DNA of 64,000 bases, taken from the NCBI RefSeq assembly GCF_963664965.1, contig NZ_OY761823.1:3614001-3678000 (forward strand). The letters run 5' to 3'. The translations under genes and the position numbers were made by a program. Of this stretch, positions 54,879 through 63,854 are shown one piece after another. The first letter of the stretch is position 1; every line of letters starts with the position of its first letter. This DNA comes from an uncultured Pseudodesulfovibrio sp. (GTDB taxonomy: Bacteria > Desulfobacterota > Desulfovibrionia > Desulfovibrionales > Desulfovibrionaceae). The notes under the pieces were generated by a model. That model worked only from the letters and a program-made list of their open reading frames with translations. It did not search any database and was not told where the DNA came from.

Positions 54879-56501
54879 CTAGAGGAAGGCGTACACAGCC
54901 GCAAGTCCCGTCAGGGACATGGTGATGGTATACGGAAGCGCCAATATGACCATTCTGCCGTATGAAAGGCGAATGACCGGGGCCAGCGTACTTGTCAGCA
55001 GGAACAGGAACGCGGCCTGACCGTTCGGGGTTGCCACCGAAGGAATGTTGGTTCCGGTATTGATGGCCACGGCCAGTTTGTCGAAGTGATCCATTGTCTC
55101 CTTGACGTGCATCGCGACATCCTTGGGAAGGGTCGCAAGGACATCGGCCCGCGCAATGTGCGCGTCAGTCAGTTTGGCCATGAGCTCCTGCCCGCTCATG
55201 CCGATTCCCTGAATGGCATCCAGCACATGAACGAAGTGCAGCTTGGTTTCGGAGATATACACCGTTGCCACGAACACGTTATCCGAAATGGAAGAGAGGA
55301 TTCCGTTGGCAAGGTAGTATGCTGCGAGCTGATCCTGTCCATGCAGGCTCAGGACGTATCCGATGATCGGGGCGAAAAGTCCCTGTGAGTGGATCACTGC
55401 GACAATGGCGAAAAACACGACCAGAAGAGCGGTGAAAGGCAGGGCTTCTTCAAAGGCATGCCCGAGCTGATGTTCCTCGGTGACGCCGGTAAAGGCTGTC
55501 AGCAGAATAATGACGGAAAGTCCGATCAAACCGACCGCAGCGAGGTGAAATGCCAGCGCCGCGATAAGCCAGACAGCGACCAGCGCCTGCATGACCAGTT
55601 TCAATTTCCCCTTGCTCCCGGCCTTGTTTTCCATCTCCACTGCGCTCTCGAGCAGAAAGGAGCGGATGTTGCCGGGAAGCTGAAATCCGTATCCGCAGAT
55701 GCCGAGTTGCTCCACTGCCAGACAGGTCAGCAGGCCGATAGCGAGAACAGGCATGGTGACAGGCACGGCATGCAGGAAAAACGGGATGAAGTGCCAGCCC
55801 ATTTCGCCGCCAACCAGCAGGTTCTGCGGTTCGCCAACGAGGGTGCAGACACCGCCGAGAGCGGTACCGACTGCGCCATGCATCATGAGATTACGCAGGA
55901 AACCGCGGAACTGTTGCAGGTCTTCCCTGTTCTTTTCCTTGATAGCCTCATCCGAGCTGAGGTCATGGGATTCAGCATACCCTTTGCCGGAAACGAACCT
56001 GTGATACAGATTGTAGAATCCATAGGCAACGGCCATGATGACAGCCGTGACGGTCAGGGCATCCAGAAAGGCGGAAAGGAATGCGCCCGCAAAACAGAAC
56101 ATGAGGGAAATGAGCTTCTTGGATTTCACTTTCACGAGAATGCGGGTGAAGGTGAACTGCAAAAAATCCTTCATGAAGTAGATGCCCGCAACCATGAAGA
56201 TAAGGAGCAGGATGACTTCGAAGTTGTTCATGGCTTCGTGGTACACGGTCTCGGCCGAGGTCAAGCCCATGGCGACCGCTTCGATCGCAAGCAGACCGCC
56301 CGCGGGCAGCGGGTAACATTTCAGCGCCATGGCCAGTGTAAAGATGAACTCGGCTATCAATGCCCAGCCAGCCACAAAGGGACCTGCGGTCAACATCAAA
56401 ATGGGGTTGGCCACAAGGAAGCCCACTATCACCAGCTTGTACCAGCCGGGGGCATTTCCAAGAAACGTCTGGGCAAATGTTCTTGATAACGGTGTGTTCA
56501 T
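54879..56501 (-). CDS. nhaB: Na+/H+ antiporter NhaB
   Basis: NhaB expels Na+ in exchange for H+ at the inner membrane. The 540-residue protein, with about 12 spans, opens with the family pattern [25 protein letters not shown] and keeps [65 protein letters not shown] and [27 protein letters not shown] precedes the ATG. It lies behind an 844-bp gap with a candidate sigma-54 promoter and three inverted repeats, downstream of a sigma-54 regulator and kinase pair on the same strand. Confidence 0.96.
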   Translation of the reverse strand: MNTPLSRTFAQTFLGNAPGWYKLVIVGFLVANPILMLTAGPFVAGWALIAEFIFTLAMALKCYPLPAGGLLAIEAVAMGLTSAETVYHEAMNNFEVILLLIFMVAGIYFMKDFLQFTFTRILVKVKSKKLISLMFCFAGAFLSAFLDALTVTAVIMAVAYGFYNLYHRFVSGKGYAESHDLSSDEAIKEKNREDLQQFRGFLRNLMMHGAVGTALGGVCTLVGEPQNLLVGGEMGWHFIPFFLHAVPVTMPVLAIGLLTCLAVEQLGICGYGFQLPGNIRSFLLESAVEMENKAGSKGKLKLVMQALVAVWLIAALAFHLAAVGLIGLSVIILLTAFTGVTEEHQLGHAFEEALPFTALLVVFFAIVAVIHSQGLFAPIIGYVLSLHGQDQLAAYYLANGILSSISDNVFVATVYISETKLHFVHVLDAIQGIGMSGQELMAKLTDAHIARADVLATLPKDVAMHVKETMDHFDKLAVAINTGTNIPSVATPNGQAAFLFLLTSTLAPVIRLSYGRMVILALPYTITMSLTGLAAVYAFL

Positions 56502-56924
56502 TCGAGTTCTCCTTCAACACGGTGAGAACATCTCATGGCGGCTATTACTCATGCCGCCCCAGAGACGTTTCTCCAATGGAATGTCAAATTAGTTGGTTAA
56601 ACGATTAATATTTCCTGCGTCCGAAAAAAAAGAATCGATGTTCACCACCGATACCTTCTTGATTTCCAATAAGATTTCATGAATGCGACGACCATCACGC
56701 CCGAGTGGAGGTCTGTCATGCCTGCAACGAACCTCGGGTGAGGGAGGAAAAAGGACGTGCTCCCTTGCAGGTCGCATAAAGTCCGACAAGACACGCACTT
56801 CGGCTTGCTGCGGATATTTTCCGCTAAAGCCTGCGCCCTCTTCTTTTCATCGTCTTGAGGAAAGCCATGAAATTCTCCCTGATCAGATTGTCGGAGATTT
56901 CTCTTCACTTTCTTTCATGTTTCA

Positions 56925-56940
56925 ATCAAAACACATGCCA
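56925..56940 (-). promoter_or_regulatory. Candidate sigma-54 promoter of nhaB
   Basis: TGGCATG-TGTT-TTGAT on the minus strand fits the consensus TGGCACG-N4-TTGCW at 10 of 12 positions, with correct -24/-12 spacing; the -12 GC is GA. It would give a leader of about 410 bases. Confidence 0.5.
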
Positions 56941-57012
56941 AAATCACATCCATAACAACACACTGTAAACATTGACAAATCAAAAAGCAAAAACACCTAA
57001 CGGAGAAAGAGT

Positions 57013-57029
57013 TGTTACACTTTGCAACA
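57013..57029. promoter_or_regulatory. Activator site TGTTACA-CTT-TGCAACA
   Basis: A 7-3-7 inverted repeat with one mismatch, about 80 bp upstream of the candidate sigma-54 promoter. It matches the other two copies at 57090 and 57289 and is probably bound by the adjacent NtrC-family regulator. Confidence 0.6.
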
Positions 57030-57089
57030 CCCACTTCCAAAGCAAGGAAACACCGTCGCAAGACAGACGCCTTTCCTGCAACAAACAAG

Positions 57090-57106
57090 TGATGCAAAAC
57101 GCAACA
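57090..57106. promoter_or_regulatory. Activator site TGATGCA-AAA-CGCAACA
   Basis: Second copy of the inverted repeat, 77 bp (about seven turns) from the first, centre to centre. An extra half-site TGCAACA is at 57077-57083. Confidence 0.6.
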
Positions 57107-57288
57107 GAGAGCTATGCCAATCCGTATTCTTGAAACGGGAATGAGCCGAAATGCGGCTTTATTGAGGGGAATTCACTTTTATAAAAGCATTGACAAACTC
57201 GCACTTTTTCCGAGCGTCATTGACTTTTACCCTGTGATAAAAAAGAAAGCGAAACAGGAGAACGTAATACGGCTTCAACCAAGGCAGG

Positions 57289-57305
57289 TGTTGCAAAATG
57301 CAATC
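57289..57305. promoter_or_regulatory. Activator site TGTTGCA-AAA-TGCAATC
   Basis: Third copy, with six of seven arm bases... TGTTGCA and TGCAATC pairing only over TTGCA/TGCAA. It lies about 40 bp after the regulator gene stop. Confidence 0.5.
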
Positions 57306-57345
57306 CCGACGTAACAGCCCCACCATTTCCTTACAGTCCTGTGCT

Positions 57346-58677
57346 CTAGCCCAAGTCGTACCTTTTGAGCTTTCGCCAAAGAGAGACCCTGTCTATTCCG
57401 AGAATACGCGCGGCCTGCGTCTTGTTTTCGCCCGATGCGGCAAGCACTTTGCGGATGTGGGTCTTTTCCACATCTTCCAGTGTGGGGAGTGGAGCATCTG
57501 CCTTGGCGTCACAAAGGTCAGACGGCAGCAGGTCCGGTGTGAAGGACTGTCCCTGCCCAAGGGCGAGGGCGCGCTGCACGATGTTCTCCAGTTCGCGCAC
57601 GTTGCCGGGAAACGGGTAATTCATGAGTATGTCGAGCGTATCCCGTGCGATGGAACTGACAAATTGTCCGGACTGACGATGCTTCTCCAAGAAATGGCCG
57701 ACAAGAACCGGGATGTCCTCACGATGCTCACGCAACGGAGGAGCCTGAATAGTGACCACGTTCAAACGGTAATACAGGTCCCGGCGGAATTGTCCCTTTT
57801 CAACCAGCTCACGCAGGTCGCAGTTGGTGGCAGCGACCACACGAATATCAACCGGTATCTCCCGCGTACCGCCAACGCGCAGGAACGTCCGCTCCTGAAG
57901 AACGCGGAGCAGCTTGACCTGCATGCTCAACGACAGTTCGCCGATCTCATCGAAAAAGACCGTACCCCCATCCGCGACTTCAAGAATGCCCTTCTGCCCC
58001 CGATTGGCCCCGGTGAACGCTTCCTTCTCGTGGCCGAACAACTCATTGTCCATAAGCTCCGGGGTGAAAGAGCCGCAATTGATGGCCATGAACCGTCCTT
58101 CGGACCGCTGGCTGAACTGATGGATGCCCCGTGCCACAAGCTCCTTGCCGGTGCCTGTCTCACCCTGAACAAGGACGTTGCAGTTCATCTGGGCCAATTG
58201 CCTGACAGTCTTTTTCAGTTGGACGAACACATCGCTTTGTCCGACCAAGGGAAAATCACTTTTGCCCTGCGCCACGATTTTTCGCAGGCGCTGAACCTCC
58301 GCAGAAAGAGCGTGCTGCTCCAAGGCCCTTTCCACCTGAAGCCGCAATTCATCCAGCTTGACGGGCTTGGCAATGTATGAATGTGCGCCTTTCTGCATCG
58401 CCGTGACAGCGTTCGAAACAGTGGCATGCCCCGTGACCACTATGACCATGACGAACGGATGCTGGGTACGAATCCGCTCCAGCATACTGATGCCGTCCAT
58501 CCCCGGAAGCATCAGGTCGGTGATGACGAGGTCGTACTCCTTTTTCTCCAATTCACGAAGCCCTTCTTCTGCGGAAGCCAAGGCCGTGACATCAAGACCT
58601 GTCGCAGTCAGTACATGCGTCAGGTTCTCTCTGGCTATTTGTTCATCTTCCACGACAAGAACAGACGATCGCGTCAT
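57346..58677 (-). CDS. NtrC-family sigma-54 response regulator
   Basis: The 443-residue protein has a receiver domain (LVVEDE, phospho-Asp in VITDLMLPGMDG near residue 54, VTGHATV, AKPVKL), an AAA+ domain (GETGTGKELVAR, GGTVFFDEIGEL) and a Fis-type helix-turn-helix (TQAARILGIDRVSLWRKLKRY). The sigma-54 contact loop, normally GAFTGA, reads EAFTGA here after FGHEK; the GAA codon is clear in the sequence. The ATG overlaps the kinase stop as ATGA, with GGAGGGGG upstream. Together with the kinase it likely activates nhaB through the repeats behind its stop. Confidence 0.94.
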   Translation of the reverse strand: MTRSSVLVVEDEQIARENLTHVLTATGLDVTALASAEEGLRELEKKEYDLVITDLMLPGMDGISMLERIRTQHPFVMVIVVTGHATVSNAVTAMQKGAHSYIAKPVKLDELRLQVERALEQHALSAEVQRLRKIVAQGKSDFPLVGQSDVFVQLKKTVRQLAQMNCNVLVQGETGTGKELVARGIHQFSQRSEGRFMAINCGSFTPELMDNELFGHEKEAFTGANRGQKGILEVADGGTVFFDEIGELSLSMQVKLLRVLQERTFLRVGGTREIPVDIRVVAATNCDLRELVEKGQFRRDLYYRLNVVTIQAPPLREHREDIPVLVGHFLEKHRQSGQFVSSIARDTLDILMNYPFPGNVRELENIVQRALALGQGQSFTPDLLPSDLCDAKADAPLPTLEDVEKTHIRKVLAASGENKTQAARILGIDRVSLWRKLKRYDLG

Positions 58678-60086
58678 GCTGCCCCCTCCTGCCCCAGCGG
58701 GAGTCTGATATGAAAAGCGGTTCCCATGCCCGGTAGGCTTTCAACCCGGATCGAACCTCGGTGTTCTTCAATTATTCCGTACACGATATACAGCCCAAGC
58801 CCTGTTCCCTGCCCCACATCCTTTGTGGAAAAGAACGGATCGAATATGCGTTCCTGGACGTCGGGAGGAATGCCTGCCCCCGTATCCGAAATGGTAAGGA
58901 TATTGTGATCACCATCAGGCGTTGTCTTGATTTCAATGGTTCCCTTATCATCACCTATGGCCTGACCGGCATTGATGATGAGATTGAGCAGTGCTTCCTG
59001 AAAACGCCTTCTGTCCAAAAACAGGATCGCCGTGTCAGACACCATTATTCTGACAGATATTCGAGGGCCGAGCTGGCTGGCTGCCAACCGGACAGCACTT
59101 TCAAGTATATCCTTGAGATTGCAGGGACGGGGGGAAAAATCCTTGTGCCGGGAAAATTCGAGCAACCCCTTGACGATATCGCGGGCGCGCCGCGTTTCCT
59201 GCGTGATATTGTCCATCATCTTGTCCGCAAAGTCATTTCGTCCGGCTGTTTCCTCGGCAAGAATCTGAACAGAGGTCGAAATATTGTTGAGTGGATTGTT
59301 CAACTGATGCGCGATGCCTGACGCCAGAGTGCCGATGGAAGACAGTTTCTGCGCCTGCACGAGCTGCGCCTGACGTTTCTGGAGTTCGTCGACCATCGAA
59401 TTCAGCGCGACGCAAACCTGCTGGATTTCATCCTCCGCATTTTTGACTGCAAAAGGAGCAAAGGTGCCCCGGGCAATCTGACGCGTGGCCTCCTGCACCT
59501 CGCGCAACGGCCCGAGAATACTCCTGGAGACAAAAACAACCAAAGCAAGGACCACCACGGCCACAACGGCCATGAAGATGACCATGGTCATCCGCAGCTC
59601 CTGATTGATGAGCAGAATGTATTCCCGCTCGTACTCGGCAATGGCTCGAGAGTGCTCGACAAGCCTCTGGCCCGTTTCACGCAGGGCGCGCGCCTCAGGG
59701 CTGTTCTCGCCTATTTCATCAGGAGCAGAACGGATCGCTTCCAGAAGACCGGCATAATCCCGAATACCCCGCACCAACCCGATGTCGTGTTGTTCGCCCT
59801 GCGTTCCGGTGAATTCTTCTGAAAGAAAACCGAGAATTGCCGTCGCCTTCCCCAGATTCTCCTTGCCGACAGAAAACAGCGACGTATCCTGATACAGAAA
59901 AAAGTTCTTCTCTTCACGACGAATCTCGAGAATGAGATTGAGAAGGTCGTCAGCCTGCTCCACAAGCACAACTTCCTGCTGCAATTGATTGATATTGGAA
60001 AGCGACAGCAAGGCGATACCGCCAAAAGCGAGAATGAAAATCACGATTCCAATGATGATGGTCTGTCTGAGATTCGGCCTGACCAT
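58674..60086 (-). CDS. Sensor histidine kinase, NtrB-like
   Basis: This 470-residue membrane kinase has a span near residues 8-28, a helical periplasmic region to about 165 (EIRREEKNFFLYQD, like chemoreceptor-type four-helix sensors), a second span near 167-190, HAMP, then HisKA with SGIAHQLNNPLNNIS and an ATPase domain (NLIINAGQAI, SDTGAGIPPDVQERIFDPFFSTK, GTGLGLYIVYGII). AHQLNNPL is the pattern of kinases that pair with sigma-54 activators. Its gene overlaps the regulator gene by 4 bp. The signal is unknown; Na+ or pH would fit nhaB. Confidence 0.92.
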   Translation of the reverse strand: MVRPNLRQTIIIGIVIFILAFGGIALLSLSNINQLQQEVVLVEQADDLLNLILEIRREEKNFFLYQDTSLFSVGKENLGKATAILGFLSEEFTGTQGEQHDIGLVRGIRDYAGLLEAIRSAPDEIGENSPEARALRETGQRLVEHSRAIAEYEREYILLINQELRMTMVIFMAVVAVVVLALVVFVSRSILGPLREVQEATRQIARGTFAPFAVKNAEDEIQQVCVALNSMVDELQKRQAQLVQAQKLSSIGTLASGIAHQLNNPLNNISTSVQILAEETAGRNDFADKMMDNITQETRRARDIVKGLLEFSRHKDFSPRPCNLKDILESAVRLAASQLGPRISVRIMVSDTAILFLDRRRFQEALLNLIINAGQAIGDDKGTIEIKTTPDGDHNILTISDTGAGIPPDVQERIFDPFFSTKDVGQGTGLGLYIVYGIIEEHRGSIRVESLPGMGTAFHIRLPLGQEGAA

Positions 60087-60558
60087 GAAACAGTCCTTCC
60101 TGCATTATTCAAAAAAAGTTTTTAACCCCTATTCCCCGTATGGAGAAAACACAAGGCTCAGCCATGAAGCGGCCCATTTCGGCACTCACCAAGCAACGAA
60201 AAGCGGTCATGGAAAAATCGCCCGCGCGAAAAACGACCAATCACATTCCCCACCACCCAAAACAATGTCACCAATCATATCAAATCACACCCAGCCTACC
60301 AGAAAAAACGTGAAGTGAAAGACGGCAAACACAAGACTCCGATTCACGAAGGCGACGAATACGAAATCTATCGGGTAAAGGCCCTCACCAAGAATTGCAA
60401 AGCGTCACACACTTGAAAAAACACCTCCAAAGACGTCATCTCCCTTGACCTGATCTGAAAATACAGCATATGAGATACTTACATTCGCAATACCTTGATA
60501 TGATTCCGTACAGCGTGTCGGCAAGCCTCGCTTCACGGCCAGCCCTACACTCACGATC
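60087..60558. other. 472-bp divergent gap
   Basis: The gap lies between the divergent kinase and membrane glycosyltransferase-like genes and must contain both promoters. Apart from a short coding-like remnant at 60309-60416 I see no gene, repeat or RNA in it. Confidence 0.5.
60309..60416 (+). pseudogene. Possible gene remnant with coding-like codons
   Basis: The frame from CGT 60309 to TGA 60416 reads REVKDGKHKTPIHEGDEYEI and on, with normal codon use and GC at third positions, unlike the flanking bases. A GTG at 60315 could start a 33-residue peptide but has no SD. Upstream the frame is poor. It may be the tail of a decayed gene or a tiny unannotated one. Confidence 0.25.
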
Positions 60559-62388
60559 ATGCACAAAACGATACCGAACTCCCTGCTCATCACCGTTGCC
60601 GCCCTCGGTGCGGTTCTGGCCTATCCGCCCGCACTCCCGTTTCTCTTTCCCGGCATCATCCTCATGACGCACCCTTTTTCCAAAGGACACGACGAGGCTG
60701 CGTGGGACTTTTCCGGCACGCTCATCAATGGCATTTTCCTTTCCCTCGGCTACTGGATTGCCTCGGCATGGATCCTCAAGACAGTCGGGCTTCCCATGAC
60801 ATTGTTTTGCTATGGCACGGTAGGGCTTTCGATACTCCCGGCTCTCGTGGGGTGGTGGAAAAGACCGGCACACTCCGTCACTGTCACGGCCAAGGATGTG
60901 TTCATCCTCATCGCCCTTGGGCTTATGACGTGGTACAAGCTCGTCCCCTACCTTTCCACCATCGCCCCGGCAGGCGCGGACATGAGCATGCATTCGTACA
61001 TCACACGGCTCATCGCCATGACCGACGGCGTACCGGACAGTTATCAGCCGCTTGTCAATCTCGACACTTTTTCCGCATTTCCCATAGGCTTTCATACCGT
61101 TTCCGCAATCATCAGCAGCATATCCGATCTTCCTTCGTGGCGGGCGGCCTTCCTGATGGCCTGCCTCTCCCACGCATTTTTCTGCATGGCCATATTCCAA
61201 CTCGCACGGCAGGTGGCAGACTGGCGTAGCGCACTGGCCTGTGCCATCGGCGCATCGCTGCTCCTTCGCGCGCCTCAAGAGATGGCCCACTGGGGCGGCA
61301 ACCCCACGGTTCTCGGACTTGCCTTCATCCCCATGCTCCTGGCCGGAGAAACCCTGATGACCAAGCGCCCCGCTTTGGGGGCGGTCATGTGCACGGCATG
61401 TCTGATAGGCCTCTTTCAAACGCACACCATCATCTTCATTCAGACAGCATACATCTGCATCCCAACATTTGTTATCGTAAAAACGATCTCGCCTCGGCCA
61501 CCCGCTGCCTACTGGAAAGCCGTGGCCGCCGTCTGCCTGCTCTTCTTCGCACTCCAGCTCCCATATATCATTAATATAAACCTCGGCGGAATCGACAGCC
61601 AAGTCACCAGTTGGATCGAAAACTGGGTTCGCAACACCTCACACGCATGGCGGGGCACTCTCGGCAACAGCTTCTGGAGCATCCCGGTCTACCTATACCA
61701 CCGCCTGAACCTAAACAGCATGTTCCTGCCGTTGTTTCTGCTGACAGGACTCATCGGCGGCATATCTCTCTGGAACAAGCAACGGGAGGCCTGCCTCACC
61801 TACGCCCTCTTTTTCCCGTTCGTTTTCCTGCTGGTACTCAACTGCCAATACTGGGTGCTGCCAGCATCCTACCTCATCTACCCGGAACGGACAGCGGCCA
61901 TGCTGGCCATTCCCATCGCCGTGCTGACCGCCGCAGGGCTTGACCTGCTTCTGAACAAAACCAGCAAGGATGCGGCCAACTACATCAGGCTTTCCATCCT
62001 GCTCGTCGCCCTCGGCGCAGGCGATTTCTACTCGCAACAATACTACGTCAACGGCATCCGAGGGGAATCCACGGTCACCCAATCCGACATGGCCGCCATG
62101 GAATGGATGACCTCCAACGTCCCGCACGACGCACTCATCGCCAACAACTACGGCGACGCAGGTATCTGGATTCCGGCAATTACCGGCCATGCCGTCGTCG
62201 GCCCCCATGTCAATATCGCCGTACAATTCCAGGCAAAAAAGCGCACCAATCCAGATTATGTCTTCATCGGGGCAAAGCAGGTCTACGGCAAGCCATCCTT
62301 CACCGCGCAAAAATTGCTGAAACAGAAAAAAGGCTATACGTTACTTTTCAGAAACGGAAACACCTTTATTTTCAAGACAATCAAATGA
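60559..62388 (+). CDS. Polytopic membrane glycosyltransferase-like protein
   Basis: The 609-residue protein has about 13 membrane spans and a soluble C-terminal end, the layout of GT-C lipid-linked glycosyltransferases. After the first spans comes GADMSMHSYITRLIAMTDGVPDSY, a loop with acidic and His residues in the place of the GT-C catalytic loop; EWMTSNVPHDALIANNYGDAGIWIPAITGH near the end resembles DUF6541-type proteins. It is coupled by ATGA to a GT2-GtrA gene, which would supply polyprenyl-phosphate sugar. The enzyme function is inferred. No strong SD precedes the ATG. Confidence 0.7.
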   Translation: MHKTIPNSLLITVAALGAVLAYPPALPFLFPGIILMTHPFSKGHDEAAWDFSGTLINGIFLSLGYWIASAWILKTVGLPMTLFCYGTVGLSILPALVGWWKRPAHSVTVTAKDVFILIALGLMTWYKLVPYLSTIAPAGADMSMHSYITRLIAMTDGVPDSYQPLVNLDTFSAFPIGFHTVSAIISSISDLPSWRAAFLMACLSHAFFCMAIFQLARQVADWRSALACAIGASLLLRAPQEMAHWGGNPTVLGLAFIPMLLAGETLMTKRPALGAVMCTACLIGLFQTHTIIFIQTAYICIPTFVIVKTISPRPPAAYWKAVAAVCLLFFALQLPYIININLGGIDSQVTSWIENWVRNTSHAWRGTLGNSFWSIPVYLYHRLNLNSMFLPLFLLTGLIGGISLWNKQREACLTYALFFPFVFLLVLNCQYWVLPASYLIYPERTAAMLAIPIAVLTAAGLDLLLNKTSKDAANYIRLSILLVALGAGDFYSQQYYVNGIRGESTVTQSDMAAMEWMTSNVPHDALIANNYGDAGIWIPAITGHAVVGPHVNIAVQFQAKKRTNPDYVFIGAKQVYGKPSFTAQKLLKQKKGYTLLFRNGNTFIFKTIK

Positions 62389-63497
62389 GCCACACATTCA
62401 CCACCTCATTCGTTTTTTCAGTCGTCGTCCCCTGTTACAATGAGGAGGCCACTCTCGTACAGAGCGTGGAACGCCTCCTTGAAATCGCAGACGAGCACCT
62501 GTCGTTGGAAGTACTCATCGTGGACGACTGCTCCACGGACAAGAGCCTGCAACTCGCACAGGAATTGGCCGAACGGCACAATGAAATCCGTATCCTTCAA
62601 CATGACCGAAACCAGGGGAAAGGAGCGGCCCTGCGGACCGGATTCCAACAAGCCACGGGGGACTATGTCGGCATTCACGACGCTGACCTCGAGTACAACC
62701 CGCAGGACCTGCGCTGCCTGCTTGAACCGTTATTGGAAGGCAAGGCGGACGCGGTATTCGGTTCTCGCTACCTGAGCGGAAAGGCCCGACGCGTCCTGTA
62801 TTTTTACCACACCATGGTCAACAAGTGCCTGACTTTCATTTCGAACATGTTTACCGACCTGATGCTGACGGACATGGAGACCTGCTACAAACTGTTCCGC
62901 AGAGAACTGATCCAATCCATCGACCTTCGGGAAGACAGGTTCGGCATTGAACCTGAAATGGTTTCGAAAGTGGCCCAGACCGGAGCGCGAATCTATGAAA
63001 TCGGCATATCCTATGAAGGCCGGACATATGATGAAGGCAAAAAAATCGGCTGGAAGGACGGAATCAGGGCTCTCTATTGCCTGATGCGATACAATGCTTA
63101 CCGCGCCCCCATGCCGATCCAGTTCTTCATATACCTCTTTATAGGCGGCACCGCAGCCGTGTTCAACGCAGTGTGCTTCCTCCTTCTTCTGCTCGCCATG
63201 CCGTCAGGCCTTGCCGCGTTCATCGCCTTTATCGCAGCGGCGTATCTCAATTACGAATTGTGCATACGCCTTCTTTTCCGCTCCCGCGTGCGCTGGAACG
63301 CCACATCTGAATACCTCTATTATTGGATAAGCGTAGGCGGCATAGGAATTCTAGACGCCAGCGCCACCAGTTGGCTCATGAGTCTCGACTTTACCCCGCT
63401 TAGCGCCAAACTCTGGGCCACTTCCGGGAGTCTGATTCTCAACTTCGCAGCCCGCAAGTATCTTGTCTTTTACGAAAAAACAAAGCAGCCTTTTTAA
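62385..63497 (+). CDS. GT2 glycosyltransferase fused to GtrA domain
   Basis: The start is ATG 62385, overlapping the previous stop as ATGA. Residues 1-230 are a GT-A domain of the dolichyl-phosphate-mannose-synthase kind: FSVVVPCYNEEATL, VLIVDDCSTDKS, GKGAALRTGFQQATGDYVGIHDADLEYNP and FGSRYLSG. Residues about 240-365 have four membrane spans of GtrA type (FFIYLFIGGTAAVFNAVCFLL). Such fusions make polyprenyl-phosphate sugars and flip or hold them at the membrane for transfer on the far side. The preceding GT-C-like protein is a likely user. Confidence 0.9.
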   Translation: MSHTFTTSFVFSVVVPCYNEEATLVQSVERLLEIADEHLSLEVLIVDDCSTDKSLQLAQELAERHNEIRILQHDRNQGKGAALRTGFQQATGDYVGIHDADLEYNPQDLRCLLEPLLEGKADAVFGSRYLSGKARRVLYFYHTMVNKCLTFISNMFTDLMLTDMETCYKLFRRELIQSIDLREDRFGIEPEMVSKVAQTGARIYEIGISYEGRTYDEGKKIGWKDGIRALYCLMRYNAYRAPMPIQFFIYLFIGGTAAVFNAVCFLLLLLAMPSGLAAFIAFIAAAYLNYELCIRLLFRSRVRWNATSEYLYYWISVGGIGILDASATSWLMSLDFTPLSAKLWATSGSLILNFAARKYLVFYEKTKQPF

Positions 63498-63854
63498 TAT
63501 CGCCCGCAACAACGGCCATGGCAACAACTCGCCGGCCTAAAATCGCCTAAGCTAAGAAAAAAACAAATATTCGATTCACCTCCCACAAAAAACCTGTGAA
63601 AAACATCACAAAAAACACTTCGTCTGTTATCGTCCGCAAGCATAAAAACACCATAACCGGCTAAAAGAATTACGCTTATCGACAAAGAAACTATTTTTCA
63701 AAGAGATGAAGAAAAAAAACCAACCCCCTTGACTTCTTATCTGCAAACACTTAGAAAATGGCAGTTATATGGACTGATAACACCATATGCGTTTCAGCTT
63801 TTCAATGTGCTAACTATAAATGAACCTGTTTCGTGCAAAAGTAGAGGAGGATGC
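63498..63854 (+). promoter_or_regulatory. AT-rich gap with lipoprotein promoter
   Basis: The 357-bp gap contains no gene. TTGACT at 63729-63734 and TAGAAA at 63752-63757, 17 bp apart, form a plausible sigma-70 promoter about 90 bases before the lipoprotein ATG. No clear terminator follows the GT2 gene. Confidence 0.5.

Larger units (their letters stand above)
56502..57345. other. 844-bp gap with sigma-54-type control signals
   Basis: No credible gene lies here. It holds three TGTTGCA-type repeats, a sigma-54-like promoter pointing to nhaB and a long leader. In the leader GGCGGC pairs with GCCGCC (56537-56558), 20-30 bases before the nhaB SD; other small hairpins exist. Short frames in the stretch have no SD and no codon bias. 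Confidence 0.6.

Noticed and set aside
57114-57314. A 66-codon plus-strand frame in the nhaB upstream gap
   Set aside because: No SD, and it runs through one of the repeat sites; unlikely to be translated.
60436-61602. A 388-codon minus-strand frame
   Set aside because: Antisense to the membrane glycosyltransferase-like gene, low complexity in Gly, Asp, Glu and Cys and no domain.
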